DNA of 64,000 nt from Acinetobacter haemolyticus CIP 64.3 = MTCC 9819 (GTDB lineage Bacteria > Pseudomonadota > Gammaproteobacteria > Pseudomonadales > Moraxellaceae), in NCBI RefSeq assembly GCF_000369065.1, contig NZ_KB849800.1:1-64000 (forward strand), given 5' to 3'. The notes beneath the pieces are model-generated. The model saw only the letters and a list, made by a program, of their open reading frames with translations, was not told the origin of the DNA and made no database searches. The number at the start of each line of letters is the position of its first letter. Within the stretch, counting starts at the first letter, position 1. The translations under genes and the position numbers were made by a program. Below are positions 18,418 through 27,629 of this stretch, one piece after another.

Positions 18418-20382
18418 ATGAAAAAAAGGATAATTGTACCATTTGCATTTTCTGCTTTAACTTTGTTGTTAAGTGGGTGTGGTGGTGAAAGCTCTAAAAT
18501 TAATGAGGACCCAACCAAAGGGACAACTGGTGTTACTTCTAACACCAGCTGCGATATCAATACTTCTAATTGTTTACAGTTTGTTCTTGATTATCCTATC
18601 GCAGGTGTTAATTTTAATTGTAGTAGCGACATAGTCCATAATTTTGCAACAAAATTTGATAGTAATGCTGTGACAGGTGCTTGTAAATTAGGTGATACAG
18701 TTTCTTTTTATGTGCAAGGTGAGGCATCGCCTAAGATTAGTTTTGGGGATATTAAATTAGATGAGATTTCTAAGTTGAAAATGCCAACATTGGCTCGTAT
18801 TCGAGTTATTGATATGGCAATTGCTTTGACTGGAAAAACACCCAATGCACTGGATCCGGAGGATGAAACGATTCATGTAGCTTTAGCACTTATTAAGATT
18901 TTCCAAAGTTTAGGGGTAGAGAACAAAAGCAATGTTATTGGCGACGTTCAACCTACTGAAATCACACAAGAAAAGAAAAATAATCTTTCCAGTCTGAGTA
19001 GGCCTATTGGCGTTTCTGAATTAATCAGTGATGAATATGTTGATCTTTTGAAACCATGGGTTGATGTGAATGCTGTTTCTGATGATCAAGCATTAGAAAT
19101 ATTACAGCAGTTATTAAATCTTTCAAATACAGGGGTTTGGACTGCTGATTTACCAGTTTTTAAATTGGGTGGTGGAAGTAGCACGAGTAAGACGACTTCT
19201 CCTGATGGTTTCTTTGGTTGTAATACAGCTGACTATTCAAAGTGCGTTGATGCTAGTGTGAGTAATTTAGTACATTCGATGGGAAATTTCTTACTATTAA
19301 CTGATCGACAGGGATATATCTTGGGTTATGGTCAACAATGGACTGGAGCTGCTACAGTAACAAACAATACTGTTCTCGCCCCTTACTATTTAACTAGCTT
19401 GGTCAAACCACAAAAAATACGATTAAAAACTCAAAATGATTGGTTGAACCCTTTTACCTATCAACTTAATGCAAGTAAGCCTTTATCTTTTAGTGCGAGT
19501 ACAGACCCACTTGAAGATTTGATCATTAAACAAGGTAAGTTTATGAATCAAAGTACCATTGCTGGAACTGAGGGATTCTATCGTGGTTTAACAAAGATGA
19601 AAGATAGTGACAAAGTTGATACTTCTCATCTGGGGCAATGGCAACAATCGATCTCAAATCAAAATATTAGAGGCGTTATTGATATAGTAAAAGTAAATCC
19701 TGCAAGTTTTCTTTCAAAGGATACTTTTAAAACTGAGTTGAATGTTGAGTCAGGACAAACCTATCTATTTCCATTGTATGCTACTTTAACCTTTAGATTT
19801 GACGAGGCTGCAAAGCTACCACCTGTAGATTTAGGTATTGTAATTGATGAGCATGGAAATATTCGCACGGATATTCGAAAAGATGCAACAGAAACAGATA
19901 TGTCTGGACTTTGTGCCAGCGCAGTGCCAAATTCAGATGGTACTTATACAGATCAGTATGATGAAACCCAGTACCGTATCGGTACGACGGGAGCTACATT
20001 ATTCTCGACGAATGATAAATCGATTACTGTTCGTATGCTGCTATCAAATCCTAAATTTAAAACAATTGATGGTGTGATGTTCGGGATCAACTTTAGTACG
20101 ATAACTGGCGCGAAGATTAATATTCATAACTTACTTAATGGTCAGCCATCGGGTATTAATTTAACGAATTTTTCAAATAACACAGTTGTTTGGTCTAACC
20201 AATATGCATTTTATCAAGCGGCATATGTTGGTCTATATGATAGGTTGACGAAAGACAAAGATAAATACATCCCACCAACAGAAGAAGAGCGAGAGTTAGC
20301 AAAACGTTGGACAGGTACAGTAACGATCAAAATTGCAGATCAAAATAATCCTGCATGTAAAGCAATAAAAACTAAAGCTTAA
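18418..20382 (+). CDS. filF: FilF, large lipoprotein
   Basis: 654-residue predicted lipoprotein; the signal peptide ends in the lipobox LLSGC (Cys21), so it is acylated and held in the outer membrane. The mature protein is rich in Asn, Ser, Thr and Asp, has scattered cysteines (CDINTSNC, CNTADYSKC) that could form disulfides, and shows no catalytic motif I recognise. It is the last gene of the fil operon and is followed by a strong terminator. Within a fibre-assembly hypothesis it could be a tip adhesin or surface anchor; this is inference from position only. Confidence 0.78.
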   Translation: MKKRIIVPFAFSALTLLLSGCGGESSKINEDPTKGTTGVTSNTSCDINTSNCLQFVLDYPIAGVNFNCSSDIVHNFATKFDSNAVTGACKLGDTVSFYVQGEASPKISFGDIKLDEISKLKMPTLARIRVIDMAIALTGKTPNALDPEDETIHVALALIKIFQSLGVENKSNVIGDVQPTEITQEKKNNLSSLSRPIGVSELISDEYVDLLKPWVDVNAVSDDQALEILQQLLNLSNTGVWTADLPVFKLGGGSSTSKTTSPDGFFGCNTADYSKCVDASVSNLVHSMGNFLLLTDRQGYILGYGQQWTGAATVTNNTVLAPYYLTSLVKPQKIRLKTQNDWLNPFTYQLNASKPLSFSASTDPLEDLIIKQGKFMNQSTIAGTEGFYRGLTKMKDSDKVDTSHLGQWQQSISNQNIRGVIDIVKVNPASFLSKDTFKTELNVESGQTYLFPLYATLTFRFDEAAKLPPVDLGIVIDEHGNIRTDIRKDATETDMSGLCASAVPNSDGTYTDQYDETQYRIGTTGATLFSTNDKSITVRMLLSNPKFKTIDGVMFGINFSTITGAKINIHNLLNGQPSGINLTNFSNNTVVWSNQYAFYQAAYVGLYDRLTKDKDKYIPPTEEERELAKRWTGTVTIKIADQNNPACKAIKTKA

Positions 20383-20389
20383 ATACTAT

Positions 20390-20418
20390 AAAAAAGACCG
20401 CAATTTGCGGTCTTTTTT
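20390..20418. terminator. Bidirectional terminator between filF and the NUDIX gene
   Basis: AAAAAGACCGCA pairs with TGCGGTCTTTTT around a 3-base loop, with A and T runs on both sides. It can stop filF transcription and that of the convergent minus-strand gene. Confidence 0.92.
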
Positions 20419-20420
20419 AT

Positions 20421-20969
20421 TTAGCCTGTATGGTCTAAACGTGTGCCTAGTGTTTCTAGGTGAGTTGGAAATAAACCTTGCTTTCGATCCGAAAAATAAT
20501 GTTTTAATGTTTGTTCTACACTTGGAAACGCGAGTTCGGTCCAAGGTATTTCATGTTCTTCAAATAAACGACATTCGAGGCTTTCTTCGCCTGCACCAAA
20601 TAAACCTTGTTTTAATTGTGCTTTGAACAGTACGTAGATTTGTCCAATACGTGGAATATTGTACATACAATAGAGTTGTTCAATTTCGACTTCTGCTTCA
20701 GCTTCTTCACGTGTTTCTCTGGCGGCACCTTGTTCCATGGTCTCAAAAAGTTCCATATAACCCGCTGGTAATGTCCACAATCCATAGCGCGGTTCAATCG
20801 CTCTGCGGCATAATAAAACCTTGTCATCCCAAATGGCTAAAGCCCCACAAATCACTTTGGGATTTTCGTAATGAATATTGCCACAATTTGTGCAGACCCA
20901 TCTTAATTTATGATCACCTACAGGAATTTTTTGTTCGGTTTGATGCCCACACGCAACGCAAAAGCTCAT
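20421..20969 (-). CDS. NUDIX hydrolase with N-terminal zinc ribbon
   Basis: 182-residue NUDIX hydrolase. The start used is ATG at 20969 (MSFCVACGH); an in-frame extension upstream would run through an inverted repeat and looks non-coding. CVACGH and CTNCGN (about residues 4-9 and 25-30) make a zinc ribbon like that in NADH pyrophosphatases. The NUDIX box is complete: G-x5-E-x7-REtrEEa, in PAGYMELFETMEQGAARETREE. It probably cleaves a nucleoside diphosphate derivative (NADH- or ADP-ribose-like), but the substrate cannot be read off. It is divergent from a second NUDIX gene across an inverted repeat. Confidence 0.88.
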   Translation of the reverse strand: MSFCVACGHQTEQKIPVGDHKLRWVCTNCGNIHYENPKVICGALAIWDDKVLLCRRAIEPRYGLWTLPAGYMELFETMEQGAARETREEAEAEVEIEQLYCMYNIPRIGQIYVLFKAQLKQGLFGAGEESLECRLFEEHEIPWTELAFPSVEQTLKHYFSDRKQGLFPTHLETLGTRLDHTG

Positions 20970-20998
20970 AATTATCATCAGCGGTAGAGATAGCTCAG

Positions 20999-21060
20999 CA
21001 TAACTGAATTTTGATGACTTCGCATCATCATCTATGATTGCAGTCAAAAATTCAGCTATG
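20999..21060. repeat. Inverted repeat between two divergent NUDIX genes
   Basis: The left arm CATAACTGAATTTTGATGAC (20999-21018) and right arm GTCAAAAATTCAGCTATG (21043-21060) are near-complementary around 24 bp that itself contains ATCATC/GATGAT elements. It could form a cruciform or bind a dimeric regulator, or it may be a mobile palindromic repeat. Confidence 0.7.
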
Positions 21061-21090
21061 ATGATGAACAATCAAAAATGAAAAAAAGAG

Positions 21091-21705
21091 ATGAGTCCTA
21101 TGGAAGAGGCATCGTTAATACAGCTTTTAGAACAACGGTTGCGTTTTTCCAAACGAATCCAACAAGCAGATGCAGCTGTATTGATCGCAATTACACAGGA
21201 GCTACAACCTCGTGTGTTGTTGACACGCCGTTCTATGCAGTTATCACAACATGCGGGTGAGGTATCGTTTCCTGGTGGCAAGCGTGATCCGAGTGATACC
21301 AGTAACATTGTGGTTGCACTACGTGAAGCACAAGAAGAAACGGCTTTGAATCCATTTGATGTAAAACTTTTAGGTGATCTTCCGATTCAGCGCGCACGGA
21401 GCGGCCTATCTGTGAAGCCGATTGTTGGTTTGATTCCTGCACATGTGGATCTAATAGCTCAGCCTTCTGAAATTGATCGTATTTTCTTTGCGGATCTGAA
21501 AGCATTGATCGAAGCACCACCACTACCTTATGAGGTGCGTTTAGCTCGACAATCGATTTATTTTCCGAGTATGCAAGTGGAAAGTGAAATTGTATGGGGA
21601 CTGACCGCTCGGATGTTGATTTCTTTATTTCAATATGGATTGGGATATCAAAAGAATTGGCCTTTTCTTGTTAATCCACCAGATTTTGGTTTATCTAAGT
21701 TCTAA
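21091..21705 (+). CDS. NUDIX hydrolase, CoA pyrophosphatase-like (NudL/YeaB family)
   Basis: 204-residue NUDIX protein resembling CoA diphosphatases, which split coenzyme A to 3',5'-ADP and phosphopantetheine. The family signature LLTRRSMQLSQHAGEVSFPGG precedes the NUDIX box (GGKRDPSDTSNIVVALREAQEE, about residues 68-89). The later RSGLSVKPIVGLIP segment also fits. The start is ATG 21091, following AAAGAG; ATG 21100 is possible. The gamma carbonic anhydrase gene follows after 26 bp and may be co-transcribed. Confidence 0.87.
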   Translation: MSPMEEASLIQLLEQRLRFSKRIQQADAAVLIAITQELQPRVLLTRRSMQLSQHAGEVSFPGGKRDPSDTSNIVVALREAQEETALNPFDVKLLGDLPIQRARSGLSVKPIVGLIPAHVDLIAQPSEIDRIFFADLKALIEAPPLPYEVRLARQSIYFPSMQVESEIVWGLTARMLISLFQYGLGYQKNWPFLVNPPDFGLSKF

Positions 21706-21731
21706 TTTTTCTATTCAAACGAGTTTTTATC

Positions 21732-22262
21732 ATGATGTATAAATATCAGGGATTGAGTCCAAAAGCATTATATGAACCTTGGGATGGTTGGGCTGCGCCT
21801 AATACAACTGTAATTGGACAGGTTGAGCTCGGGCGACAAGTCAGTATCTGGTTTGGCGCTGTTGTACGCGCAGATAATAGTGTGATCCGTATTGGTCATT
21901 TTTCTAATATTCAAGAGAATGCTGTTTTACATACCGATGCAGGTATTGAACTCAATATCGGTGAATACGTGACAATTGGGCATCAGGCAATGTTACACGG
22001 TTGTACGATCGGGGATAATTCACTGATTGGTATAAATGCAGTTGTTTTAAATAATGCCGTTATTGGTAAGAATTGTATTATCGGGGCAAATGCGTTGATC
22101 CCAGAAGGCAAAGTCATTCCTGATAATTCTGTCGTAATGGGGTCACCTGGGAAAGTGATAAAAACCATAGATGAACAAGGCGCAGCTCGTTTACGGTTGA
22201 GTGCATTGCATTATGCAGAGCATTATAAAAACTTTTTAGATTTGGAGCCGTTTAGCTTTTAA
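21732..22262 (+). CDS. Gamma-class carbonic anhydrase family protein
   Basis: 176-residue left-handed beta-helix protein of the gamma carbonic anhydrase/YrdA-PaaY type. Hexapeptide repeats run through the protein (SIWFGAVVRADNSVIRIG, IGEYVTIGHQAMLHGCTIGDNSLIGINAVV). The zinc-ligand histidines fall in the expected places: HTD near residue 66 and GHQAMLH near residues 82-88. Bona fide CO2 hydration is plausible but some members have no known activity. A terminator follows. Confidence 0.88.
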   Translation: MMYKYQGLSPKALYEPWDGWAAPNTTVIGQVELGRQVSIWFGAVVRADNSVIRIGHFSNIQENAVLHTDAGIELNIGEYVTIGHQAMLHGCTIGDNSLIGINAVVLNNAVIGKNCIIGANALIPEGKVIPDNSVVMGSPGKVIKTIDEQGAARLRLSALHYAEHYKNFLDLEPFSF

Positions 22263-22287
22263 TAGATATTTTTCTTCAATGAAAATG

Positions 22288-22312
22288 TGCCAAACAGAAG
22301 TTTGGCTTTTTT
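22288..22312 (+). terminator. Rho-independent terminator after carbonic anhydrase gene
   Basis: GCCAAAC pairs with GTTTGGC around an AGAA loop and is followed by six Ts, 26 bases after the stop codon. Confidence 0.9.
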
Positions 22313-22399
22313 GTATCTATAGAGAGAACAACTCGAATATGAGAATGGAGTGAGTTATGATATCGCTCGTTTTTCATCATACTTCTCTTAAGGTTTTGC

Positions 22400-23068
22400 A
22401 TGAAGTTGCTTGCGTTGGAAACTGCAAATGAGCAGTGTTCCGTATCATTGGTTGATATGACTCAAGAACTCTATTTTCAATTAGATGGGCGTGCCAAAGC
22501 ACAAACCCAAACGATCTTACCGTTAATTGAAGATGCGTTATTACAAACAAATACACAGTTAAAAGATATTACAGCAATTGCATTTAGCCGTGGGCCAGGT
22601 TCTTTTAGCGGAGTAAGAATTAATGCTGCCGTGACACAAGCTTTGGCATGGTCACAAGACTTACCTGTAATTCCTGTTTCTAGTTTACAGGCTTTAGCAC
22701 AAGCAGCTTTTCGCCATATTGGGCTTAAGCAAGTTACGGCTGTACTCGATGCGCGTATGCAAGAAGTTTATATTGCCAATTTTAGCCTTGATGAACATGG
22801 TGTCATGCAGGCAATCGATGATGAGAAACTATTAAATTACGAGCAAGCGACGGCGTATTGTAAATTTATAGCGGTTGGTTCTGGTGCTGCACTTATCCAA
22901 ACTGGTCAGGAAAGTTTGCAAACAATTGTGGCAACCGCACAAGAGATCGCCAGTATTGCAAAAGTTTATGCAACACAGCAGAAATGGGTCGATGCAGAAT
23001 ACGCACTCCCTGTTTATTTACGTGATGATGCATGGAAAAAGATTCCAGAACAAGGTAAAGCGGGTTAG
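22400..23068 (+). CDS. tsaB: tRNA threonylcarbamoyladenosine synthesis protein TsaB
   Basis: Partner of TsaD and TsaE in making t6A37 on tRNAs that read ANN codons. The 222-residue ASKHA-fold protein shows LLALETANEQCSVSLV at the N terminus, the conserved FSRGPGSFSGVRINAAVTQA (residues about 64-83) and VTAVLDARMQEVYIA. It lacks the metal-binding histidines of TsaD, as expected. uppP follows 2 bp after the stop, and rsmJ overlaps uppP, so the three probably form one operon. Confidence 0.94.
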   Translation: MKLLALETANEQCSVSLVDMTQELYFQLDGRAKAQTQTILPLIEDALLQTNTQLKDITAIAFSRGPGSFSGVRINAAVTQALAWSQDLPVIPVSSLQALAQAAFRHIGLKQVTAVLDARMQEVYIANFSLDEHGVMQAIDDEKLLNYEQATAYCKFIAVGSGAALIQTGQESLQTIVATAQEIASIAKVYATQQKWVDAEYALPVYLRDDAWKKIPEQGKAG

Positions 23069-23070
23069 GT

Positions 23071-23895
23071 ATGGATTTGTTACTGCTGCTTAAAGCAGCG
23101 ATCATGGGTATTGTCGAAGGTATTACTGAGTTCTTACCGATTTCAAGTACAGGTCACTTGATTTTGGCATCGGAATTGATGGATTTCTGGACAACTGAGA
23201 AAAGTGCGGTTTTCGTTGTCGCAATTCAGATTGGTGCAATTGCAGCCGTGATTTATGAATACTGGTCACGTTTGTGGAATGCCGCGACAGGGATGGTGAC
23301 TGGTGAGGAAAAAGGTCGTCGTTTAGGGCTGAGTCTTATTTTTGCGTCGATTCCAATTGTGTTGGTTGGTTTAACCTTCGGGCAATTCATTAAAGAAGTA
23401 CTTTTTAATGATGTTATTGTCGCTTTAGGCTTAATTATTGGTGGTTTAATTATTATTTGGGTTGAGAAGAATCCACCTAAAATTAATGCAGTAGAAGTTG
23501 AGAATATTACCTTTAAGCAAGCTGTTTGGATTGGTCTTATTCAAGTGCTCGCTTTGATTCCGGGAACTTCACGTTCTGGTGCAACGATTATCGGTGCAAT
23601 GTATTTAGGGGTGTCTCGTAAAGCGGCAACAGAGTTTTCATTCTTCTTGGGTATTCCTGTGATTATTGGCGCAGGTTTATTAGATTTATATCAGAGTTAC
23701 CATGTCTTTGATGGTCTAGAGGATTGGACTGTCATTGCGGTAGGTCTGGTTGTTTCCTTTATCTCTGCTTTACTTCTGATTCGTGCATTGGTTGCCTATG
23801 TGGCTAAGCGTGACTTTATGATTTTCGCGTGGTACCGCATTGCTTCAGGTTTATTGATTTTATTATTGTTCTTTACTGGTTGGAAATTATGGTAA
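23071..23895 (+). CDS. uppP: Undecaprenyl-diphosphatase
   Basis: Integral membrane phosphatase (BacA/UppP) that recycles undecaprenyl pyrophosphate to the lipid carrier for cell-wall synthesis and gives bacitracin tolerance. At 274 residues it is full length with about seven or eight membrane segments. The two active-site repeats are [17 protein letters not shown] (residues 11-27) and PGTSRSGAT (about 162-170). It is preceded by tsaB at 2 bp and overlaps the rsmJ start (ATGGTAA). Confidence 0.97.
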   Translation: MDLLLLLKAAIMGIVEGITEFLPISSTGHLILASELMDFWTTEKSAVFVVAIQIGAIAAVIYEYWSRLWNAATGMVTGEEKGRRLGLSLIFASIPIVLVGLTFGQFIKEVLFNDVIVALGLIIGGLIIIWVEKNPPKINAVEVENITFKQAVWIGLIQVLALIPGTSRSGATIIGAMYLGVSRKAATEFSFFLGIPVIIGAGLLDLYQSYHVFDGLEDWTVIAVGLVVSFISALLLIRALVAYVAKRDFMIFAWYRIASGLLILLLFFTGWKLW

Positions 23896-24698
23896 GCGGG
23901 TTTCGCTTATTTTACCAAGCCACAGATATTGAAAAAGCACAGCATTATCATGCTGTGCTTTCTTTACGTGGCGTTCAGGTCGAACTTTGTGTGACTGAGC
24001 AATTAAATGCTCGTTTTTTACGTTTGAATCCTGAATTAGGTCTGTGTGTTGATGCATCTGGATTATGGTTATGTGCCAATGGCATGAAAATGCGACCAGA
24101 TTGGCAGGCAGAAATTCCTCGTTTAAAGCGTGCTAGTTTGAAGTCGGAAATGCTTGCACGAGCATGTCAGTTGTCTGAAAAACCAAGTTTGCTTGATGCA
24201 ACAGCTGGGTTAGGGCATGACAGTTTGTTGATGGCGCACTTAGGTGCGACGGTGCAATTGGTCGAACGAAATCCAATTTTATTTAGTTTGTTGGAAGATG
24301 CGCATCGTCAGGCGCAGCAAGATACATATTTGCAAGCAACAGCGTCAAGGATTCAACTGGTATTTTCAGATTCAGCTTGTTATTTGCAACAGCTCAAACA
24401 GCAGGATCAATCTATTGATGTTGTGTATTTAGATCCAATGTTTCCACAGCGTGATCAAAACCAACAGGCAATCAAAAAACAAGCCCAAGTTAAAAAGCAA
24501 ATGCAGCTTTTACATTTATTGTTACCTGAAGATGGAGAAATGGATTTAGGTGATGAGTTACTTGCTTTGGCTCGCCAAGTCGCTAAACGTGTTGTTGTGA
24601 AGCGTCCGCGACATGCAATTTTTCTAGCTGACCAAATGCCAGATCATCAATGGTTAGGTGATGCTTGTCGTTTTGATGCTTATTTTTCAAAAGATTAG
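23889..24698 (+). CDS. rsmJ: 16S rRNA (guanine1516-N2)-methyltransferase
   Basis: SAM-dependent methyltransferase that modifies G1516 of 16S rRNA. The start used is ATG 23889 ([13 protein letters not shown], 269 residues), overlapping the uppP stop; an upstream ATG in the same frame at 23829 would add 20 residues read from inside uppP and is unlikely. The SAM-binding motif I is [19 protein letters not shown], motif [10 protein letters not shown], and the catalytic [10 protein letters not shown] motif matches the RsmJ family. The C-terminal [10 protein letters not shown] segment also fits. Confidence 0.93.
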   Translation: MVSGFRLFYQATDIEKAQHYHAVLSLRGVQVELCVTEQLNARFLRLNPELGLCVDASGLWLCANGMKMRPDWQAEIPRLKRASLKSEMLARACQLSEKPSLLDATAGLGHDSLLMAHLGATVQLVERNPILFSLLEDAHRQAQQDTYLQATASRIQLVFSDSACYLQQLKQQDQSIDVVYLDPMFPQRDQNQQAIKKQAQVKKQMQLLHLLLPEDGEMDLGDELLALARQVAKRVVVKRPRHAIFLADQMPDHQWLGDACRFDAYFSKD

Positions 24699-24890
24699 TT
24701 TTAAATTTTGTTCAAATGATTGTGTGGCTTACGTCAATGCTCCGTAAAGATTTGTGATATAGTGCCAAAGCATAATTGCTAAAAAAATCTGCCCCAGCAT
24801 ACACTAGCATTGCACATTATATCTTTCTGAAAAATGAGATTCATTCTATAAAAAGAATGACATATTTTGAGTTTAGTCCCGAAGAATTCT

Positions 24891-26333
24891 ATGATAGACC
24901 TCAAACCATCAATAAATATCTGGCATGATTTTAAAAGTAACCAAATTGCTGGAATGTGGTTATTTCTAGGTTCGCGCCGTTCTTTACAAGTGGTTCATCC
25001 ATCCATTGCTCAGTTGATTCTATGGGGAATATTGGGGGCTTGTACCAACTCACTCTATAGCTGGTTAGTGGCAGGACAGGTTGGAGACTTTAATTCTCAA
25101 GGTTTAATTGGTTACGCGCTTTGGCCTTTTATTGCATTGATCGTTGGGATTTTCTTATCTCAACGGATGAATCAACCTCGTTTAATGTTGGTGCCTGCAT
25201 TGTTGTGGTTAGTGCTTGATACCAATATTTTACTTTTACAGTGCCTCGTTCAGTATCTTGGTTCAAACGGCTATCTCAACTTTATTCCAGATAGTATATA
25301 TAACGGCTTTTTACCTCCGTTATTTGCCGCTCTTTTTGTTTGGCAAAGTTTAGCCGTGATTTGGGTGATTTCTCGGGCATTGAATTGGCCATGGTGGGAA
25401 CGCGCCTTAGTTTTTGTGGCAACGATTGCAACCTTGGTTGTTTGGCAGCTTTCCGTAAAAGACCAACCGATTTGGAAAGTTGAAGAGAGACCAGCAAGTT
25501 TTGCTGAAGATGCTTTTTATGCTCAAAGTCATTTGTTAAATAATGCATTGGACCAAATTCAGTTTAGTGATCTTGCGACAAGCCATTGGTATTTTTTAGG
25601 CGTAGCAGGGGATAGTTATGCTGATGTTTTCCGTTCTGAAATTGAACGAATAAAAGAACAGTTTGATACTCGTTTTGGGACTTTTGGTCGTTCGATTATG
25701 CTGGTGAATAATCCAGCGACACGCTTAGATATCCCGATTGCTTCAAAAACCAGTATTGAGTTGGCCTTGCGCCGTATTGGTCAGCAGATGAATCGTGATA
25801 GTGATGTTTTATTTTTATATATGACGTCACATGGGGAACGTAACCATTTTGAGCTTGAAAATGCACCATTGGATTTAGGGCAGATCGATCCGAAATGGTT
25901 GCGTGAGACGCTAGATAAGGCTGGTATTCGCTGGCGTGTTATTGTGATCTCGGCTTGTTATTCTGGCAGTTTTATTCCTGCGTTACAGTCACCTGATACC
26001 TTAATCATTACCGCATCTGCTGCGGATAAGGCTTCTTTTGGTTGTAATAGCGAAGCGGATTATACTTATTTTGGTCGTGCATTTTTTGATTTAGCCATGC
26101 GTGAACAAGACTCAATGAAAATGGCATTTGAGCAAGCTAAGCAAACAGTGACTAAATGGGAAATCGCACAGGGCGTTGAACCTTCTGAGCCACAATGGTC
26201 AATTGGTCGGAATATGGAGTTAATGTTACCGCAATTAGAGCCATACTTATTTCCTAACCAACGCGTAGCATCTGAACCAGTAAAAACACAGGATAATGAA
26301 AATGCAACTACTGCAAAAAAATCGTTGTTTTGA
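24891..26333 (+). CDS. Membrane-bound C13 (legumain-type) family peptidase
   Basis: 480-residue protein with an N-terminal membrane part (about five hydrophobic segments, residues 30-195) and a C-terminal C13 caspase-fold domain. The catalytic dyad is visible: His in YMTSHGERNHFEL (about residue 313) and Cys in VISACYSGSF (about residue 353). Prokaryotic C13 proteins of this type are poorly studied; a role in envelope protein processing is inference. The start is ATG 24891; an in-frame TTG 24 bp upstream is possible. Its 3' end overlaps fghA by 38 bp in another frame. Confidence 0.87.
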   Translation: MIDLKPSINIWHDFKSNQIAGMWLFLGSRRSLQVVHPSIAQLILWGILGACTNSLYSWLVAGQVGDFNSQGLIGYALWPFIALIVGIFLSQRMNQPRLMLVPALLWLVLDTNILLLQCLVQYLGSNGYLNFIPDSIYNGFLPPLFAALFVWQSLAVIWVISRALNWPWWERALVFVATIATLVVWQLSVKDQPIWKVEERPASFAEDAFYAQSHLLNNALDQIQFSDLATSHWYFLGVAGDSYADVFRSEIERIKEQFDTRFGTFGRSIMLVNNPATRLDIPIASKTSIELALRRIGQQMNRDSDVLFLYMTSHGERNHFELENAPLDLGQIDPKWLRETLDKAGIRWRVIVISACYSGSFIPALQSPDTLIITASAADKASFGCNSEADYTYFGRAFFDLAMREQDSMKMAFEQAKQTVTKWEIAQGVEPSEPQWSIGRNMELMLPQLEPYLFPNQRVASEPVKTQDNENATTAKKSLF

Positions 26334-27141
26334 CGGTGAGCAACAAATTTATCAACTACAGTCTCAATACCTTAAAGGTTTGACAAAAGTTGGGGTTTAC
26401 CTACCGCCAGCAGCGTTGGAAGGGAAACCATGTTCAGCAATATTTTATCTTGCGGGGTTGACCTGTACTGAAGAAACTTTTGCAATTAAAGCTCATGCGC
26501 AACGTATGGCAGCTCGCTTAAGTTTGATTTTGATCATGCCTGATACCTCTCCTAGAGGTGACCAAGTTGCACAAGGCGATCATTGGGATATTGGCCAGGG
26601 GGCTGGCTTTTATATCAATGCAACACAACAACCTTGGGCGGAACATTACCAAATGGAGTCCTATTTGGTGGATGAGTTATATGCACAGGTATTGCAAAAG
26701 TTTCCAATTATCGAAAATCAAGTGGGAATTTTCGGGCATTCGATGGGTGGTCATGGCGCATTGACTTTAGCATTTAAGTATCCTGAAAAATTTAAATCCG
26801 TGTCTGCTTTTGCACCGATTTGTGCTCCAAGCGTATGTGCTTGGGGAGAAAAGGCTTTTAGTCAATATTTAGGTGATGATCGAAACTCTTGGTTGGCACA
26901 TGATGCGACGGCATTAGTACAGCAAAAAGGGAAATTGTTTGATGAAATATTAATTGATCAGGGTAAAGATGATCAGTTCTATGCTCAACTCAACCCTGAA
27001 AAATTTAAACAAACATGTTTGGATGTAGGGCAACCGCTGACTTTACGGTTACACCAAGGTTATGATCACGGTTATTACTTTATCCAAAGTTTTATTGATG
27101 ACCATTTGCAGTTTCATGCAATACAGCTAGAAAAAGCGTAG
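26296..27141 (+). CDS. fghA: S-formylglutathione hydrolase
   Basis: Esterase-fold hydrolase that splits S-formylglutathione to formate and glutathione, the second step of glutathione-dependent formaldehyde removal. The 281-residue protein has the nucleophile elbow GHSMGGHGA (Ser149), the oxyanion segment FYLAGLTCTEETF, and the acid and His residues in LIDQGKDDQFY and GYDHGYYFI. The ATG lies inside the end of the C13 peptidase gene (38-bp overlap), and ATG 26302 is an alternative start. No formaldehyde dehydrogenase gene is adjacent. Confidence 0.93.
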   Translation: MKMQLLQKNRCFDGEQQIYQLQSQYLKGLTKVGVYLPPAALEGKPCSAIFYLAGLTCTEETFAIKAHAQRMAARLSLILIMPDTSPRGDQVAQGDHWDIGQGAGFYINATQQPWAEHYQMESYLVDELYAQVLQKFPIIENQVGIFGHSMGGHGALTLAFKYPEKFKSVSAFAPICAPSVCAWGEKAFSQYLGDDRNSWLAHDATALVQQKGKLFDEILIDQGKDDQFYAQLNPEKFKQTCLDVGQPLTLRLHQGYDHGYYFIQSFIDDHLQFHAIQLEKA

Positions 27142-27145
27142 GGTT

Positions 27146-27173
27146 AAAAGGAACGTTTTGGGCGTTCCTTTTT
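27146..27173. terminator. Bidirectional terminator between fghA and the DUF2218 gene
   Basis: AAAGGAACG and CGTTCCTTT pair around a short TTTTGGG loop with A and T runs outside, located between the two convergent stop codons. Confidence 0.88.
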
Positions 27174-27447
27174 AGTTATGTTTCCATTCAACAATAAATT
27201 CTTGTTGAGCCATGCGGTTTAAATGGTCAATCACCACTTGCTCTAAATGTGTAACATCATCTTGTTGATTTTCAATCAGTACATCTAAATGCTGTTCTTG
27301 AGGTGTTAATGTCACCGTTGCAGTTGGCATAAATATTTTCGAATATGCTTCGGTTTCAGATACCTCAAATTTATGTTTCCAATGATTTATTAAACGTTTG
27401 CTGATACGTTTACCTTCGTTTGTTGTCAATTGTGTTGAACTATTCAT
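27172..27447 (-). CDS. DUF2218 domain-containing protein
   Basis: 91-residue cytoplasmic protein matching the DUF2218 pattern: an N-terminal Thr/Ser-rich strand, the NHWKHKFEV core (about residues 22-30), a middle beta segment (TATVTLTPQEQHLDVLIENQ) and the closing VIDHLNRMAQQEFIVEW. The function of this family is unknown; members are often found near siderophore or iron genes, but none is seen here. It is monocistronic and convergent with fghA. Confidence 0.82.
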   Translation of the reverse strand: MNSSTQLTTNEGKRISKRLINHWKHKFEVSETEAYSKIFMPTATVTLTPQEQHLDVLIENQQDDVTHLEQVVIDHLNRMAQQEFIVEWKHN

Positions 27448-27629
27448 GATCTAAAATCTTTTGATGACAGACAAATAAAAATAACAAATCGATTTCGCTT
27501 TAGAAATAGTATTCCTGCAACGGGATGTTGCATCTTTGAAATGCTATCTTGATCACTTTATAACAGACTTCACTGTGTTGAATTTGTTATACTTGATCAA
27601 TCATTTTTTCAGAGTTTGCCAGGTCATCC

